From: Synechococcaceae cyanobacterium SM2_3_1
Lineage (GTDB): Bacteria > Cyanobacteriota > Cyanobacteriia > Thermostichales > Thermostichaceae
Direction: 5' to 3'
Length of the DNA: 32,070 nt
Assembly (NCBI GenBank): GCA_012030715.1
Contig: JAAUUJ010000031.1
Location: 1-32,070, forward strand
Below the pieces are notes generated by a model. It had not been told where the DNA came from. It worked only from the letters and a program-made list of their open reading frames with translations, and ran no database searches. Both the position numbers and the translations under genes were made by a program. This document shows positions 20,522 through 29,032 of this stretch, piece after piece (the first letter of the stretch is position 1; each line of letters begins with the position of its first letter).

Positions 20522-21178
20522 GTGCTGCTTGTGATCGATAACTACGACAGCTTTACCTACAACCTGGTGCAATACCTGGGGGAGTTGGGGTGTCAGTTGC
20601 AGGTTTATCGCAATGATCAGATCAGCCTGGACCAGATCCGTGAGCTGCAGCCGCAGGCAGTGGTGATTTCACCGGGACCGGGATGCCCACAGGACGCAGG
20701 CATTTCGTTAGATCTGATCCGTGAGCTGGGTCCCACCCTCCCGATGCTGGGGGTCTGTCTGGGGCACCAATGTTTGGGGCAGGTGTACGGCGGTCAGGTG
20801 ATCCGCGCTCCCCAGCTCATGCACGGCAAAACTTCCTGGATTCAGCACCAACAGGCTGGCGTTTTTAAGGATTTGCCCACCCCCTTCCGGGCCACCCGCT
20901 ACCACAGCTTGATCGTGGACTCAAAAACTTGCCCGGAGGTTCTGGAGATCACAGCCTGGGTTGAAAATGATGAGGATCCGCATGCTCGTCCCTTGATCAT
21001 GGGGTTACGGCATCGGGAGTATCCTCACCTGCAGGGGGTGCAATTTCATCCGGAGAGTATTCTGACGGATCAGGGTAAGCGCTTACTCAGCAACTTTCTG
21101 CAGGAAGCAGAGATCTACTGGCAGCGAAACCCTCCTGCCGCTCGGGCTGCAGTTACATCTGGGAGGATGCAGGCATGA
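20522..21178 (+). CDS. trpG: Anthranilate synthase component II (glutamine amidotransferase)
   Basis: 218 residues. It supplies ammonia from glutamine to TrpE for anthranilate in tryptophan synthesis; in some bacteria the same subunit serves aminodeoxychorismate synthase (PabA). The class I amidotransferase triad is visible: nucleophile in [11 protein letters not shown], and His-Glu in [13 protein letters not shown]. The opening [16 protein letters not shown] is the canonical start of the family. Two GTG codons compete; AGGAAGG at 20507-20513 lies eight bases before the GTG at 20522, which also gives the usual length. The stop overlaps the next gene as ATGA, so translation is likely coupled. 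Confidence 0.93.
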   Translation: MLLVIDNYDSFTYNLVQYLGELGCQLQVYRNDQISLDQIRELQPQAVVISPGPGCPQDAGISLDLIRELGPTLPMLGVCLGHQCLGQVYGGQVIRAPQLMHGKTSWIQHQQAGVFKDLPTPFRATRYHSLIVDSKTCPEVLEITAWVENDEDPHARPLIMGLRHREYPHLQGVQFHPESILTDQGKRLLSNFLQEAEIYWQRNPPAARAAVTSGRMQA

Positions 21179-22071
21179 AGCGGCGCTGGTTGATCCAGGG
21201 ATTGGGTCTGACCCTTGGCAGTAGTCTGGTGGCTGCCCGGAGTGGCTCCAGCGTTCTGGCCCAGGAGGCTCCACCTGCTTTACCCACCACCCCTCCAGTG
21301 ACGGATCCCCTTAATCCTCTGCCGCCACCTCCGACACCAACAACCAGTCCAGACGCGGGCACAGCAGATCCCACGACTGTTGAGTTTGTGGCCCCCACCG
21401 GTGGCTTACGGATTAACTGGCTGCACCATAGTTGTGTTCTGTTTGAGTCGCCGGAAGCGCGGATCCTGGTCAACCCCTTCCGCTCCATCGGCTGTACGGC
21501 AGGCTATCCCCCCCCAGCCTTGTCTGCAGATCTGGTACTTCTGAGCAGTCGTCTTTTTGATGAAGGGTTTTTGCAGGTGGTGCCTGGCAATCCTCGGGTG
21601 CTCTTTCAGCCGGGGGACTACACGGTGGAGTCGATCCGGATTCAGGGGGTACGGATGGCCCACGATAACACCACCTCTCAAGGCAATCGCTTTGGCATCA
21701 ATGTGGGCTGGCGCTGGGAGCAGGCGGGGATCGACATTGTACATCTGGGAGGGGCAGCGGCACCGATTACTCGGGAACAGGAGATCCTCTTGTCCAAACC
21801 GGATATACTTTTTATTCCCGTGGGCGGCGGCCCCAAAAATTATGATCCGGAGGGAGCAAAAGAGGCCATTGCAACTCTCAATCCTAAAGTGGTGGTACCC
21901 ACAATGTACCGGACGGCAGCGGCTGATAGCAGTTGTGAACTGCAAGAATTAGAAGCATTTTTATCGCTGTTCCCTGCGGCAGCGGTTCAGGAAGCACCGG
22001 GGGTTTCTTTAGTTTTATCTGAAGGCAATTTGCCAGACACGGGCGTAGTGTTGCTGGTTTTTCCCGATTGA
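21175..22071 (+). CDS. MBL-fold (UlaG-like) protein lacking the usual metal motif, exported
   Basis: 298 residues. A signal-like N-terminus ([20 protein letters not shown], with a twin arginine) and a Pro/Thr-rich linker (about 32-62) precede a metallo-beta-lactamase-like domain: [35 protein letters not shown]. Where a HxHxDH motif is expected the chain reads [12 protein letters not shown], so the main metal ligands are absent. Later landmarks remain ([40 protein letters not shown]). As I recall, close relatives occur in other cyanobacteria with the same SS-x4-DEG replacement, so this is probably a true subfamily rather than decay. It overlaps trpG by four bases. Confidence 0.82.
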   Translation: MKRRWLIQGLGLTLGSSLVAARSGSSVLAQEAPPALPTTPPVTDPLNPLPPPPTPTTSPDAGTADPTTVEFVAPTGGLRINWLHHSCVLFESPEARILVNPFRSIGCTAGYPPPALSADLVLLSSRLFDEGFLQVVPGNPRVLFQPGDYTVESIRIQGVRMAHDNTTSQGNRFGINVGWRWEQAGIDIVHLGGAAAPITREQEILLSKPDILFIPVGGGPKNYDPEGAKEAIATLNPKVVVPTMYRTAAADSSCELQELEAFLSLFPAAAVQEAPGVSLVLSEGNLPDTGVVLLVFPD

Positions 22072-22298
22072 AGATCGAGTTAACAGATGGCTCATCCTTG
22101 GATGAAGATCAGAGACTAGAAGAAATTCTTCTATACGTAAAGTATTGCTTGAGATTCAAGCCTAATCAATCTAAATTTCTTACCAGGCATTGCGATCTAG
22201 TGAAATTGCTATCATCTGCTGTGCAGTCCTTCCAGCAATTTGGTTATGGAGGGCAGAGGATAGAAATTACAATTGTAACTTCTTACATTTCAGGGTAA
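22068..22298 (+). CDS. Doubtful short ORF with TTG start
   Basis: 76 residues beginning at a TTG that overlaps the preceding stop by four bases. I do not recognise it. It is charged near the N-terminus (TDGSSLDEDQRLEEILLYVK) and ends EITIVTSYISG. The DNA is noticeably AT-richer than the flanking genes and codon use differs, which suggests recently acquired or non-coding DNA next to the toxin-antitoxin pair. No ribosome site is visible beyond the coupling position. Confidence 0.3.
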   Translation: MKIELTDGSSLDEDQRLEEILLYVKYCLRFKPNQSKFLTRHCDLVKLLSSAVQSFQQFGYGGQRIEITIVTSYISG

Positions 22299-22328
22299 TA
22301 TGAAGCAGTTAAATGCTTGATAGGGCTT

Positions 22329-22589
22329 ATGAGCAGGATCACCATAGACGTTACCCTTGAGCAACATCAGCAGATTAAGGCGATGGCTGCGATGCAAGGC
22401 AAATCCATTAAAGAATTTGTTCTAGAACGACTGCTGCCTGGAGAGGAGAATGATGAACAGCAGGCATGGCAACAGCTTAAAGCGCTATTGGGGGAGCGGA
22501 TCGCTGCGGCAGAACGCGGCGCGGTTTCTAAGAGAACCATCACACAGATCTATGAAGACATGGTGACTACCAGGGAAAGCCAAGCATAA
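22329..22589 (+). CDS. Ribbon-helix-helix antitoxin (ParD/RelB-like)
   Basis: 86 residues. The opening SRITIDVTLEQHQQIKAMAA, then GKSIKEFVLERLLPG, is the pattern of a ribbon-helix-helix DNA-binding antitoxin. The C-terminal part (QQLKALLGERIAAAERG, SKRTITQIYEDMV) would wrap the toxin. It is expected to neutralise the downstream ParE-like protein and autoregulate the pair. The ATG at 22329 is preferred over an upstream TTG because the RHH strand begins right after it. The stop overlaps the toxin start (TAATG), typical of coupled TA genes. Confidence 0.85.
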   Translation: MSRITIDVTLEQHQQIKAMAAMQGKSIKEFVLERLLPGEENDEQQAWQQLKALLGERIAAAERGAVSKRTITQIYEDMVTTRESQA

Positions 22590-22903
22590 TGCCCTCCTAT
22601 GTCCTGACTGTCTATGCGGAGGCCGATTTAGAAGACATCATTCACTACACCCTTACGAACCACGGAGTCGCCCAAACTGGAAAGTACGTGGCAGCTCTGG
22701 AGCAGTGCGCAGAGAACTTGGCAAATGGGGTAGGGTACTACCGGACTTTGCTAGAAGTGCATCCACATTTGCGAGTGGTCCGATGTCAGCATCATTATAT
22801 TTTCGGCCTGATGCAGTCTGAAGAAGCCATGGCCGTGCTGGCTATTTATCACGAAAACATGGATATTTTGCACCGCCTCAAAGCACGACTGGCTCTCGGA
22901 TAA
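22589..22903 (+). CDS. ParE/RelE-superfamily toxin
   Basis: 104 residues, the usual size. The start YVLTVYAEADLEDIIHYTL, then VGYYRTLLEVHPHLRVVRCQHHYIF and VLAIYHENMDILHRL, matches ParE-like toxins: a central basic/aromatic sheet and a C-terminal I-x-H-x-x-M-D segment. ParE proteins poison DNA gyrase whereas RelE proteins cleave ribosome-bound mRNA; sequence alone suggests ParE. It follows its antitoxin with one base of overlap. The pair is intact, unlike the PIN toxin remnant just downstream. Confidence 0.85.
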   Translation: MPSYVLTVYAEADLEDIIHYTLTNHGVAQTGKYVAALEQCAENLANGVGYYRTLLEVHPHLRVVRCQHHYIFGLMQSEEAMAVLAIYHENMDILHRLKARLALG

Positions 22904-22977
22904 GGGGGGGAGGATCTCATCTACCCAGCTGCCAAAGGGATCCTAGTTAAAGATAAAGAGCATGCTGGTGTTAAGTC

Positions 22978-23328
22978 TTAAGTCAGGTTACTAGGCGAAT
23001 CCATTCCAGATTTCCCTGTATTGAGTTGTAGAGGCGTCGATCGGCTGTCCAGAATTGAGCTTCTAGGCGCTCTGAAAGGGCAACGCAATGTGTAATCGTA
23101 AGCTGCTGGAAGGTTAAATTGGCGGGCCAGAGTCATTGCTCTCTGATGAAGTTCGGGGTCAGCAAACAGAGAAATACCTAAGATTGTGGCACTGTCAATA
23201 AACTGATCAGCCTGCTCATTTGATATCTGTTTAGCGAAACTTAGTCGATGAGAGGCATTGGTGAACTCGTAGTAGGAGCAGTGTAGGGGCCACAATCTGC
23301 AGACCAGATCTCTGCCATCTGAGTTCAT
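22978..23328 (-). pseudogene. PIN-domain (VapC-like) toxin remnant
   Basis: The C-terminal part of a PIN-domain protein is spread over three frames. In order: QRSGLQIVAPTLLL (one frame, near 23275-23310), YEFTNASHRLSFAKQISNEQ through to ARQFNLPAAYD (second frame), then THCVALSERLEAQFWTADRR and LYNSIQGNLEWIRLVT to a stop at 22978 (third frame). The breaks are at about 23268-23274 and 23094-23095. The conserved acidic positions in FTN/E, AAYD and WTADRR remain, but the N-terminal strand with the first catalytic Asp is missing because the sequence runs straight into the end of nurA. No cognate antitoxin is seen. Even with corrected frames it would lack its start, so I call it decayed. Confidence 0.75.
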
Positions 23329-24519
23329 GCGATCCCTCCCCGCTTGCGGGCCTCTTTGCGAGACACGGCCACATGAGTCAACCCCGTCCGGATCAACTCC
23401 TGCTCCACCAGGGCAAAAAAGCGCTGCCGATCCCCACCCCGCACCACTGCTAAATGATGGGCCTCCGCCAGGGCAACCGGATACCCCAATCCCTTCTGGG
23501 TCTGCGCCAGCACCATACTCAGGGCCTGATCCAGCAGCTCCCGATCCTCAGCCACCCAGGCAGGGAATTCCAGGCGGGCAATTTCTTCCCCCACATGCAG
23601 ATAGCAGCAGTGGATGGTGTGATCTCCGTAATGCTGCAGCAGCCTTGCTCCCGAACGCCAAACAGGACTGCGCTGCCCTGGCTTCAGTAGCGATCCCCAG
23701 AAAACCCGATCCGTGAGGCCCCGAAAAGGTAAACAGGGGGGAGTTCTCTCCTCCTGGCAGTAGCGGTGGCAATCACAACTCAGGTAAGGACACAATCCCA
23801 GGCGCAAAATAGTTGGTGACTTCGCTGCTGCGGGAAGCACTGATGTAGCCAACGACCGGGATCCGGGCCGACTGTAACTGATGGTAGGCCTCCAGAAGCG
23901 GTTGCAGCCATTGCTGTTGCTCTTCCTGAGGTAAACCCTCCAGATTCCAATGGATCAGGGAGCCATCGATCAAGGCCAGAACGGTCTCACGGGGCTGCAC
24001 GGCCAGGGCCAGTTGCACCAGTTCTTCCATTTCAGATTGCGTTCGTTTTAAGGCCAGGTACTCTTCGGAACTGAGATGACGAGTGGGGGGCGCTTCCGAG
24101 GATCGGTAAAGCAACACAGGGATACTGTCCAGCAGGGGCCAGCAGGAGCGTCCGTAGTGCAAGGCCACCCGCCCCACATTGATCAAAGAGCAAAAGGCAA
24201 TCTCATGATGGTTGGGGTTGATCTGAGAGCCATCGGTGGCCACCACGGTGTGAGGGAGAGCATAGGGTTCAACTTCGATCCAGGGATCTGAGGATAGAGA
24301 AGACCCTGGGTCGGGGAGAGGCTCGATCGGGACAGCAGCGGTAAAACTCAGCTGTTGACGGCTCTGATCGTGACGCTGCTGCCATGCCTCGGGGGCTTGA
24401 CACAACTGAGTGAAGGCCAGAAGAGCCTGCTGCAGCCGCTGCTGGGTCATGCGAGCTTCCTGCCACAAATGCTGGCTTAACTCCGTGACCTGAGCAGTGA
24501 GCTTAACGAGATCCAGCAC
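23325..24519 (-). CDS. nurA: NurA-domain nuclease (frameshifted)
   Basis: Putative 5'-3' nuclease of the NurA family, which in archaea and some bacteria works with the HerA translocase in DNA end resection. An N-terminal helical segment (about 1-60) precedes the NurA core with two Asp motifs, TVVATDGSQINPNHH and VLALIDGSLIHWNLEG, then VVGYISASRSSEVTNY. The frame stops at 23773-23775. Removing one base from the run at 23806-23809 gives NYLRLGLCPYLSCDCHRYC and an uninterrupted 397-residue protein, including the late VGYPVALAEAHH-like segment (GYPVALAEAHHLAVVRGGDR). It starts at a GTG that overlaps the PTPS-like gene by 17 bases, so the two are probably co-transcribed. No herA is in the window. 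Confidence 0.85.
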
Positions 24520-25390
24520 CAGACAACTCAGAAACAGATTCTCTCAAAGCAGCGGGTTCAGACAAAGCATATTCTCCATAAACCTCAGCACTGTTATTCG
24601 GGCTCTCCTGCAGGTGAATGCGATGGAGTTTGACCCCCAGTTGCCGCAACGGATCCGTCAGCAGTTCCTGGATGCGAAGGGCAATATTCTCGGCGGTGGG
24701 CACCACTTGCTGGAAGTACTCAATATCTTTGTTGAGAAAGGTGTGATCAAAGGGTTTAACGACGGTGCGATCGACCGTGTCCTGCAGGGCACTCAGGTCC
24801 ACAATCATGCCTGTGCGTGGATCCATCTCGCCACTGACAGCTACATCTAGCAAATAGTTATGACCATGGCCATGGGGACGAGCACAGAGACCATAGATAG
24901 CCGTATTCTCCTCCAGACTGAGACTGTCCAGAGCCAGACGGTGGGCAGCACTAAAGTGGGTGGAAATGGTCAGATAGGCTTGCATGTCTTCTCCTCGATA
25001 ATCTGCCCAGAGATAGGGATCTTCGTATAGTCTGATGGAAACCAGTGGTAAATGCGCCTGTAACCGTCGCCAGATTGCGCAGGCGATCCATTCGGTCGTG
25101 GGCAAGGTGTGCTCAAACTCAGGCCAGGCCTGATTCAGGTAGGCAAAGTTAAGCTCACTAAGCACGTGAGAACGTAGAATCTGTTTAACTGTCGAGAGGT
25201 TTAAAACCATTCCTTGCTCATCCACCTCTCCCTGCATTCCCACCAGGAGAACATAGTTATGACCATGCCCGGGAAAGCGGGCGGTCGGACCAAAGCGGAG
25301 CAGGTTTTCCTCTTCAGAAAGCTCTGGCAACCAGTAACGGTGGCTGGCCGAAAATTCTGCTCGGCGATAGATAATGCAAGATCGTCTCAT
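24503..25390 (-). CDS. Tandem-domain 6-carboxytetrahydropterin synthase-like (PTPS/QueD) protein
   Basis: 295 residues made of two PTPS/QueD units. Unit 1 (about 1-145) has AEFSASHRYWLPELSEEENL and GHGHNYVLLVGMQGE; unit 2 (about 146-280) has HFSAAHRLALDSLSLEENTA, LCARPHGHGHNYLLDV and VVPTAENIALRIQEL. Each unit keeps its three zinc histidines. Unit 2 has the Cys expected in the active site (GLCARPHGHGHN), whereas unit 1 reads FGPTARFPGHGHN with no Cys. The family makes 6-carboxytetrahydropterin for queuosine or related pterins. The frame is open up to 25561, but the ATG at 25390 (RRSCIIYRRAEFSASH) is the family-like start and leaves 147 bp for promoters shared with divergent pipX. Confidence 0.88.
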   Translation of the reverse strand: MRRSCIIYRRAEFSASHRYWLPELSEEENLLRFGPTARFPGHGHNYVLLVGMQGEVDEQGMVLNLSTVKQILRSHVLSELNFAYLNQAWPEFEHTLPTTEWIACAIWRRLQAHLPLVSIRLYEDPYLWADYRGEDMQAYLTISTHFSAAHRLALDSLSLEENTAIYGLCARPHGHGHNYLLDVAVSGEMDPRTGMIVDLSALQDTVDRTVVKPFDHTFLNKDIEYFQQVVPTAENIALRIQELLTDPLRQLGVKLHRIHLQESPNNSAEVYGEYALSEPAALRESVSELSGAGSR

Positions 25391-25537
25391 ATTGGTAGAG
25401 TAGCGCTGGTGTCGTTGCTGTGTCACAGATTCATCTCCCAGCATAAAACCTGTCGGACCTGGACTGGTTAAATTGATAGGAGACTGCGGCCCCAAAAACT
25501 GATCCGGTTCTTTTTTGAGAAGTGATCCCTGACTCCA

Positions 25538-25834
25538 ATGCAAGAGAACTACTTGAGTCATCCCACATTTGGCCTACTTTATAGTCTGTCTTCATTGGGA
25601 GAGAAACAGGCTCTTTACACCACCCTTTATGCCCAGAGATTGTTTTTCCGAGTCAGTGCAAATCCAGGCGTTCCGGATAGCAAGGGGATCCCCCAGGAAG
25701 AACTGGCATTTGAACCCATCAGCCGCAATTCCGCCCGTCAATTAGTGGAAGAAAGAATCCGCATGCTACGGCGTGAGAATCGGAAAGAGGAACTCCTGCT
25801 GCTGCAATCGGTCTATCAGCGTACTTTTGTTTAA
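25538..25834 (+). CDS. pipX: PipX, NtcA co-activator / PII partner
   Basis: 98 residues. The opening NYLSHPTFGLLYSLSSLGEK, then LYTTLYAQRLFFRVS and FEPISRNSARQLVEERIRML, is diagnostic of PipX: an N-terminal Tudor-like domain followed by two helices. PipX swaps between NtcA (with 2-oxoglutarate, activating nitrogen genes) and PII/GlnB (with ADP). This copy has a longer central loop (NPGVPDSKGIPQEELA) than I expect for shorter relatives. No Shine-Dalgarno precedes the ATG. It is divergent from the PTPS-like gene and only 24 bp ahead of a CPBP protease gene, suggesting a two-gene transcript. I did not find a clear GTA-N8-TAC NtcA site upstream. Confidence 0.92.
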   Translation: MQENYLSHPTFGLLYSLSSLGEKQALYTTLYAQRLFFRVSANPGVPDSKGIPQEELAFEPISRNSARQLVEERIRMLRRENRKEELLLLQSVYQRTFV

Positions 25835-25858
25835 GCTTTTCCCCATCTGGGCTCCCTC

Positions 25859-26620
25859 ATGTCTGCGTTTTCTGCATCGACTCCTCCGGATCCACAGCCC
25901 TGGGGCTTCTGGCCCACTCTCGGATTTGGCCTGCTAGTTGGCGTAGTGTTTGTAGGGGTGCAAACCCTGGTGGCTTGGGTGTATCTGGCCCAGCAGTTTT
26001 CCAGCCAGGGGATCCCCTCCGATCCAGAATCCCTGATCAATGATCTGCAGTTCAACGGGCAGGTGCTGGCTCTGGCAACTCTGGCGACCACCCCTATCTG
26101 TACGTTGCTGGTGATCCTGCTGGCCTGGCTGCGCCGTCGCCTGGCGGTGGTGTCTTATCTGGGGCTGAGCCCACCCGGTTGGGGCGCTTTGGGGCGCTGG
26201 TTGCTCCTGACTTTGCTGCTGGTGGGGGCGACCGATGGACTGCGCTTGCTGCTGAACCGCCCGATTGTGCCGGAATTCGCCATACGCACCTTTCAGAGCG
26301 CAGATCTGGGGCTGCTGGTGGTGGCGCTGGTGATCGCGGCTCCCCTGACGGAGGAGTTCTTTTTTCGCGGATTTTTGCTGCCAGGGTGGCAATCCAGCTG
26401 GCCTGGGCCTGTCGGGGCCCTACTGCTGACCTCGGGTTTCTGGGCGGGTATTCATCTGCAGTATGATCTCTTCGACATCACCCTGATCTTTGGCGTGGGT
26501 ATCCTGCTAGGACTGGCCCGCTGGCGCAGCGGATCTCTGTTCACTCCTCTGGCGATGCATGCCCTCAATAACCTGCTCTCAGTTTTACAAACCCTTTGGG
26601 TTGTGGGGCAGATCAGCTAA
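25859..26620 (+). CDS. CPBP-family intramembrane protease
   Basis: 253 residues with about seven hydrophobic helices. The CPBP motifs are TEEFFFRGFLLP (Glu165, Glu166, Arg170), W-x3-H in FWAGIHLQYD, and MHALNNLLSV near the C-terminus (His and Asn of motif 4). It has the standard compact size, in contrast to the 840-residue member at the left end. Substrates in bacteria are mostly unknown; some members act in peptide maturation or self-immunity. It sits between pipX and ilvD on the same strand with short gaps (24 and 60 bp), which may simply be chromosomal packing. Confidence 0.88.
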   Translation: MSAFSASTPPDPQPWGFWPTLGFGLLVGVVFVGVQTLVAWVYLAQQFSSQGIPSDPESLINDLQFNGQVLALATLATTPICTLLVILLAWLRRRLAVVSYLGLSPPGWGALGRWLLLTLLLVGATDGLRLLLNRPIVPEFAIRTFQSADLGLLVVALVIAAPLTEEFFFRGFLLPGWQSSWPGPVGALLLTSGFWAGIHLQYDLFDITLIFGVGILLGLARWRSGSLFTPLAMHALNNLLSVLQTLWVVGQIS

Positions 26621-26680
26621 CCGTCCCGAGGGATACTGGATCTACACTCGTCAATCATGTTTTTTGGAGAACCCGTGCCC

Positions 26681-28367
26681 ATGTCCAGCCGCTTGCGAAG
26701 TCAAACCGTCACTCAGGGAGTCCAGCGCACCCCCAACCGGGCCATGTTGCGGGCAGTGGGATTCGGGGATGCAGATTTCAGCAAACCGATTGTGGGCATT
26801 GCCAACGGCTACAGCACCATTACCCCCTGCAACATGGGGATCAATACCCTGGCTCTGGCGGCAGAGACAGCTCTGCGAGCAGCAAACTGTATGCCGCAAC
26901 TGTTCGGCACGATCACCGTTAGTGATGGCATTTCTATGGGCACCGAGGGTATGAAGTACTCACTGGTGTCACGGGATGTAATTGCCGATTCGATTGAAAC
27001 CGCAGTGAATGCCCAGAGTATGGATGGCGTCCTGGCCATTGGCGGCTGTGACAAAAATATGCCCGGGGCCATGATCGCCATGGCTCGCCTGAATATCCCC
27101 GCCATCTTTGTTTACGGTGGCACGATCAAACCTGGCCACTACAAGGATCGGGACTTAACCATCGTCAGTGCCTTTGAGGCTGTGGGGGAGTATAGTGCCG
27201 GACGTATTGATGAACAGGAATTGCTGGAGGTGGAGCGGCGGGCCTGTCCGGGAGCTGGATCCTGTGGGGGCATGTACACCGCCAATACCATGTCCTCTGC
27301 CTTTGAAGCTATGGGCATGAGCTTGCCCTATTCCTCCACCATGGCCGCAGAGGATGCCGAAAAAGCAGAAAGCACGATTCAGTCTGCAGCCGTGCTGGCC
27401 CAGGCGATTGAAAAGCAGATCCTGCCCCGTCAGATCCTGACCCGGGAGGCGTTTGAGAATGCCATTGCCGTGATCATGGCGGTGGGGGGATCCACCAATG
27501 CAGTGCTGCACCTGCTGGCCATTGCCCATTCGACAGGGGTGCCCCTAACGCTGGATGATTTTGAAACCATTCGGGCCCGGGTACCTGTGTTGTGTGATCT
27601 CAAACCCTCCGGGCGCTTTGTGGCCGTGGATCTACATCGGGTGGGTGGCATTCCTCAGGTGATGAAGATCCTGTTACAAAACGGTTGTCTGCACGGCGAG
27701 ACTCTGACGATCACGGGGCAAACGCTGGCGCAGGTGTTGGCCTCAGTTCCTGAAGAGCCACCCTCCAACCAGGAAGTGATCCGTCCCTGGCAGCAGCCGC
27801 TCTACCCCCAAGGGCATCTGGCGATCCTGCGGGGAAATCTCGCCTCCGAGGGGTGCGTGGCCAAGATCAGTGGAGTCAAGAAGCCCCAGATCACAGGACC
27901 CGCACGCGTGTTTGAATCCGAGGAAGAATGTCTGCAGAGCATCCTGGCGGGGCAGATCCAGGCGGGTGATATTCTCGTGATCCGATATGAGGGTCCCAAA
28001 GGAGGACCAGGCATGCGGGAAATGCTCTCCCCCACCTCCGCCATTATTGGGGCTGGCCTGGGGGATCAGGTGGGTCTAATCACTGATGGTCGCTTCTCTG
28101 GAGGAACCTATGGGCTGGTGGTGGGTCATGTTGCCCCAGAAGCCGCCGTGGGGGGACCCATTGCCCTGGTGCAGGAGGGAGACTCGATCACCATTGATGC
28201 CCCAGCTCGTCTGATCCAGCTCAACATTACCGAGGAAGAACTGACTCGCCGCCGTGCCACATGGCATCCCCCCTGCCCCCCGTTACACCCGTGGGGTCCT
28301 GGCGAAGTATGCTCATCTGGTATCCAGCAGCAGCCTGGGAGCAGTTACCGATCTGCATCTGGGATGA
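26681..28367 (+). CDS. ilvD: Dihydroxy-acid dehydratase (frameshift near C-terminus)
   Basis: Iron-sulfur enzyme that makes the 2-oxo acid precursors of valine, leucine and isoleucine. Family landmarks: [59 protein letters not shown] (cluster cysteines in the last three), [10 protein letters not shown], and [20 protein letters not shown] use the ATG at 26681 (SSRLRSQTV), the usual start, rather than one 24 bases earlier. In the last 35 residues the frame slips: six C's at 28268-28273 give an unrelated tail ending at 28384, whereas five would give [20 protein letters not shown] and a stop at 28365-28367, for 561 residues, the typical length. I take this as a homopolymer indel. Confidence 0.95.
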
Positions 28368-28380
28368 CCCCAGAGAGAAT

Positions 28381-28638
28381 CTAGCTGGGTGAAGGGTTCT
28401 GGGATTCTGCATGCTCAGGACCCGTCCCTAGAGGAGTCAGATACTTTTGATCCACCAGAAACACACCGTTCGTGAATTGCACACTATAGGTTCCCAGCGG
28501 CCGCACCCCCACCACGCGACCGGTTTCCCCCACCTGCACCACGTCAGCTGAGCGCAGCATGGGCATCGGATCCGCTGTTTTTAAGTAGGGGGGCTGTTGG
28601 ACCAGCTGAACCAAACTCCCCACCGCAAACCGTTCCAT
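28381..28638 (-). CDS. sipA: SipA (DUF3148), NblS-interacting regulator
   Basis: 85 residues. An SH3-like small domain: [20 protein letters not shown], then [40 protein letters not shown]. The PPY-x-KTA-x-PMPMLR string is the signature of SipA, which binds the histidine kinase NblS (Hik33/DspA) and modulates its high-light and nutrient-stress output in cyanobacteria. The C-terminal tail (about 15 residues) is longer and unstructured. It converges on ilvD; the two ends are 13 bases apart once the ilvD frame is corrected and overlap slightly if it is not. Confidence 0.9.
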   Translation of the reverse strand: MERFAVGSLVQLVQQPPYLKTADPMPMLRSADVVQVGETGRVVGVRPLGTYSVQFTNGVFLVDQKYLTPLGTGPEHAESQNPSPS

Positions 28639-29032
28639 TCAGATCTCCCCTTGACAGGTACGTATCAATTCGACATATTTGATTAGCATTTCCTTAAGAT
28701 CAGTGACTATCCGGAAGGAAAGGCCATCACTTCAGCCTTAGGATAGTCCTTAATCCATTTCCACCCTGATCCTCTGGAGGCATTCCTGCTCTCCATGTGG
28801 TAGAATTGCGCACCCCGTACAGACAAACCATCTAAACGATAGCGCGGTTCACCAGTGACATCAGGACTGGCTAGGCGATCGGGAATACCCCTGGATCTGG
28901 TAGGGCTGTAGCCCCTGAGTACATATACTCTTTTGCGAATCATTTCCAGAAGTGTTAAGAATGTTTACATTATTTCATAGAGTGTTTGTTCCTGTGGAAT
29001 GTATTAGCGGAGACAGCAAAAAGGAGCCGTTT
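28639..29032. other. 394-bp divergent intergenic region with one doubtful ORF
   Basis: This lies between the starts of sipA (minus) and the DUF2949 gene (plus). The only frame of any length is the doubtful minus-strand one at 28707-28943. The stretch at 28640-28700 is AT-rich and probably carries the sipA promoter. AAGGAG at 29021-29026 belongs to the DUF2949 gene. No RNA gene is recognised. Confidence 0.4.
28707..28943 (-). CDS. Doubtful small ORF, unrecognised
   Basis: 78 residues, basic, with phrases such as YSPTRSRGIPDRLASPDVTG and MESRNASRGSGWKWIKDYP. I do not recognise a family and see no membrane segment or clear motif. No good ribosome site precedes the ATG. It could be a fragment of a longer lost gene or a chance frame, but its base composition is like that of the neighbouring coding DNA, so I list it at low confidence. 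Confidence 0.3.
   Translation of the reverse strand: MIRKRVYVLRGYSPTRSRGIPDRLASPDVTGEPRYRLDGLSVRGAQFYHMESRNASRGSGWKWIKDYPKAEVMAFPSG

Noticed and set aside
20387-20572. N-terminal extension of the small membrane protein
   Set aside because: A perfect GGAGG sits five bases before the ATG at 20386, and the extension would overlap trpG antisense.
23325-23852. Independent 175-residue protein
   Set aside because: From RLGLCPYLSCDC on, it is the second half of the NurA-domain protein in the shifted frame.
25391-25537. NtcA site controlling pipX
   Set aside because: No GTA-N8-TAC sequence with a suitable -10 box was found.
25391-25561. N-terminal extension of the PTPS-like protein
   Set aside because: It shows no family similarity, would overlap the pipX start, and would leave no promoter space.
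28358-28374. Terminator between ilvD and sipA (TCTGGG/CCCAGA hairpin)
   Set aside because: The stem is six pairs, overlaps the ilvD end and has no T-run.
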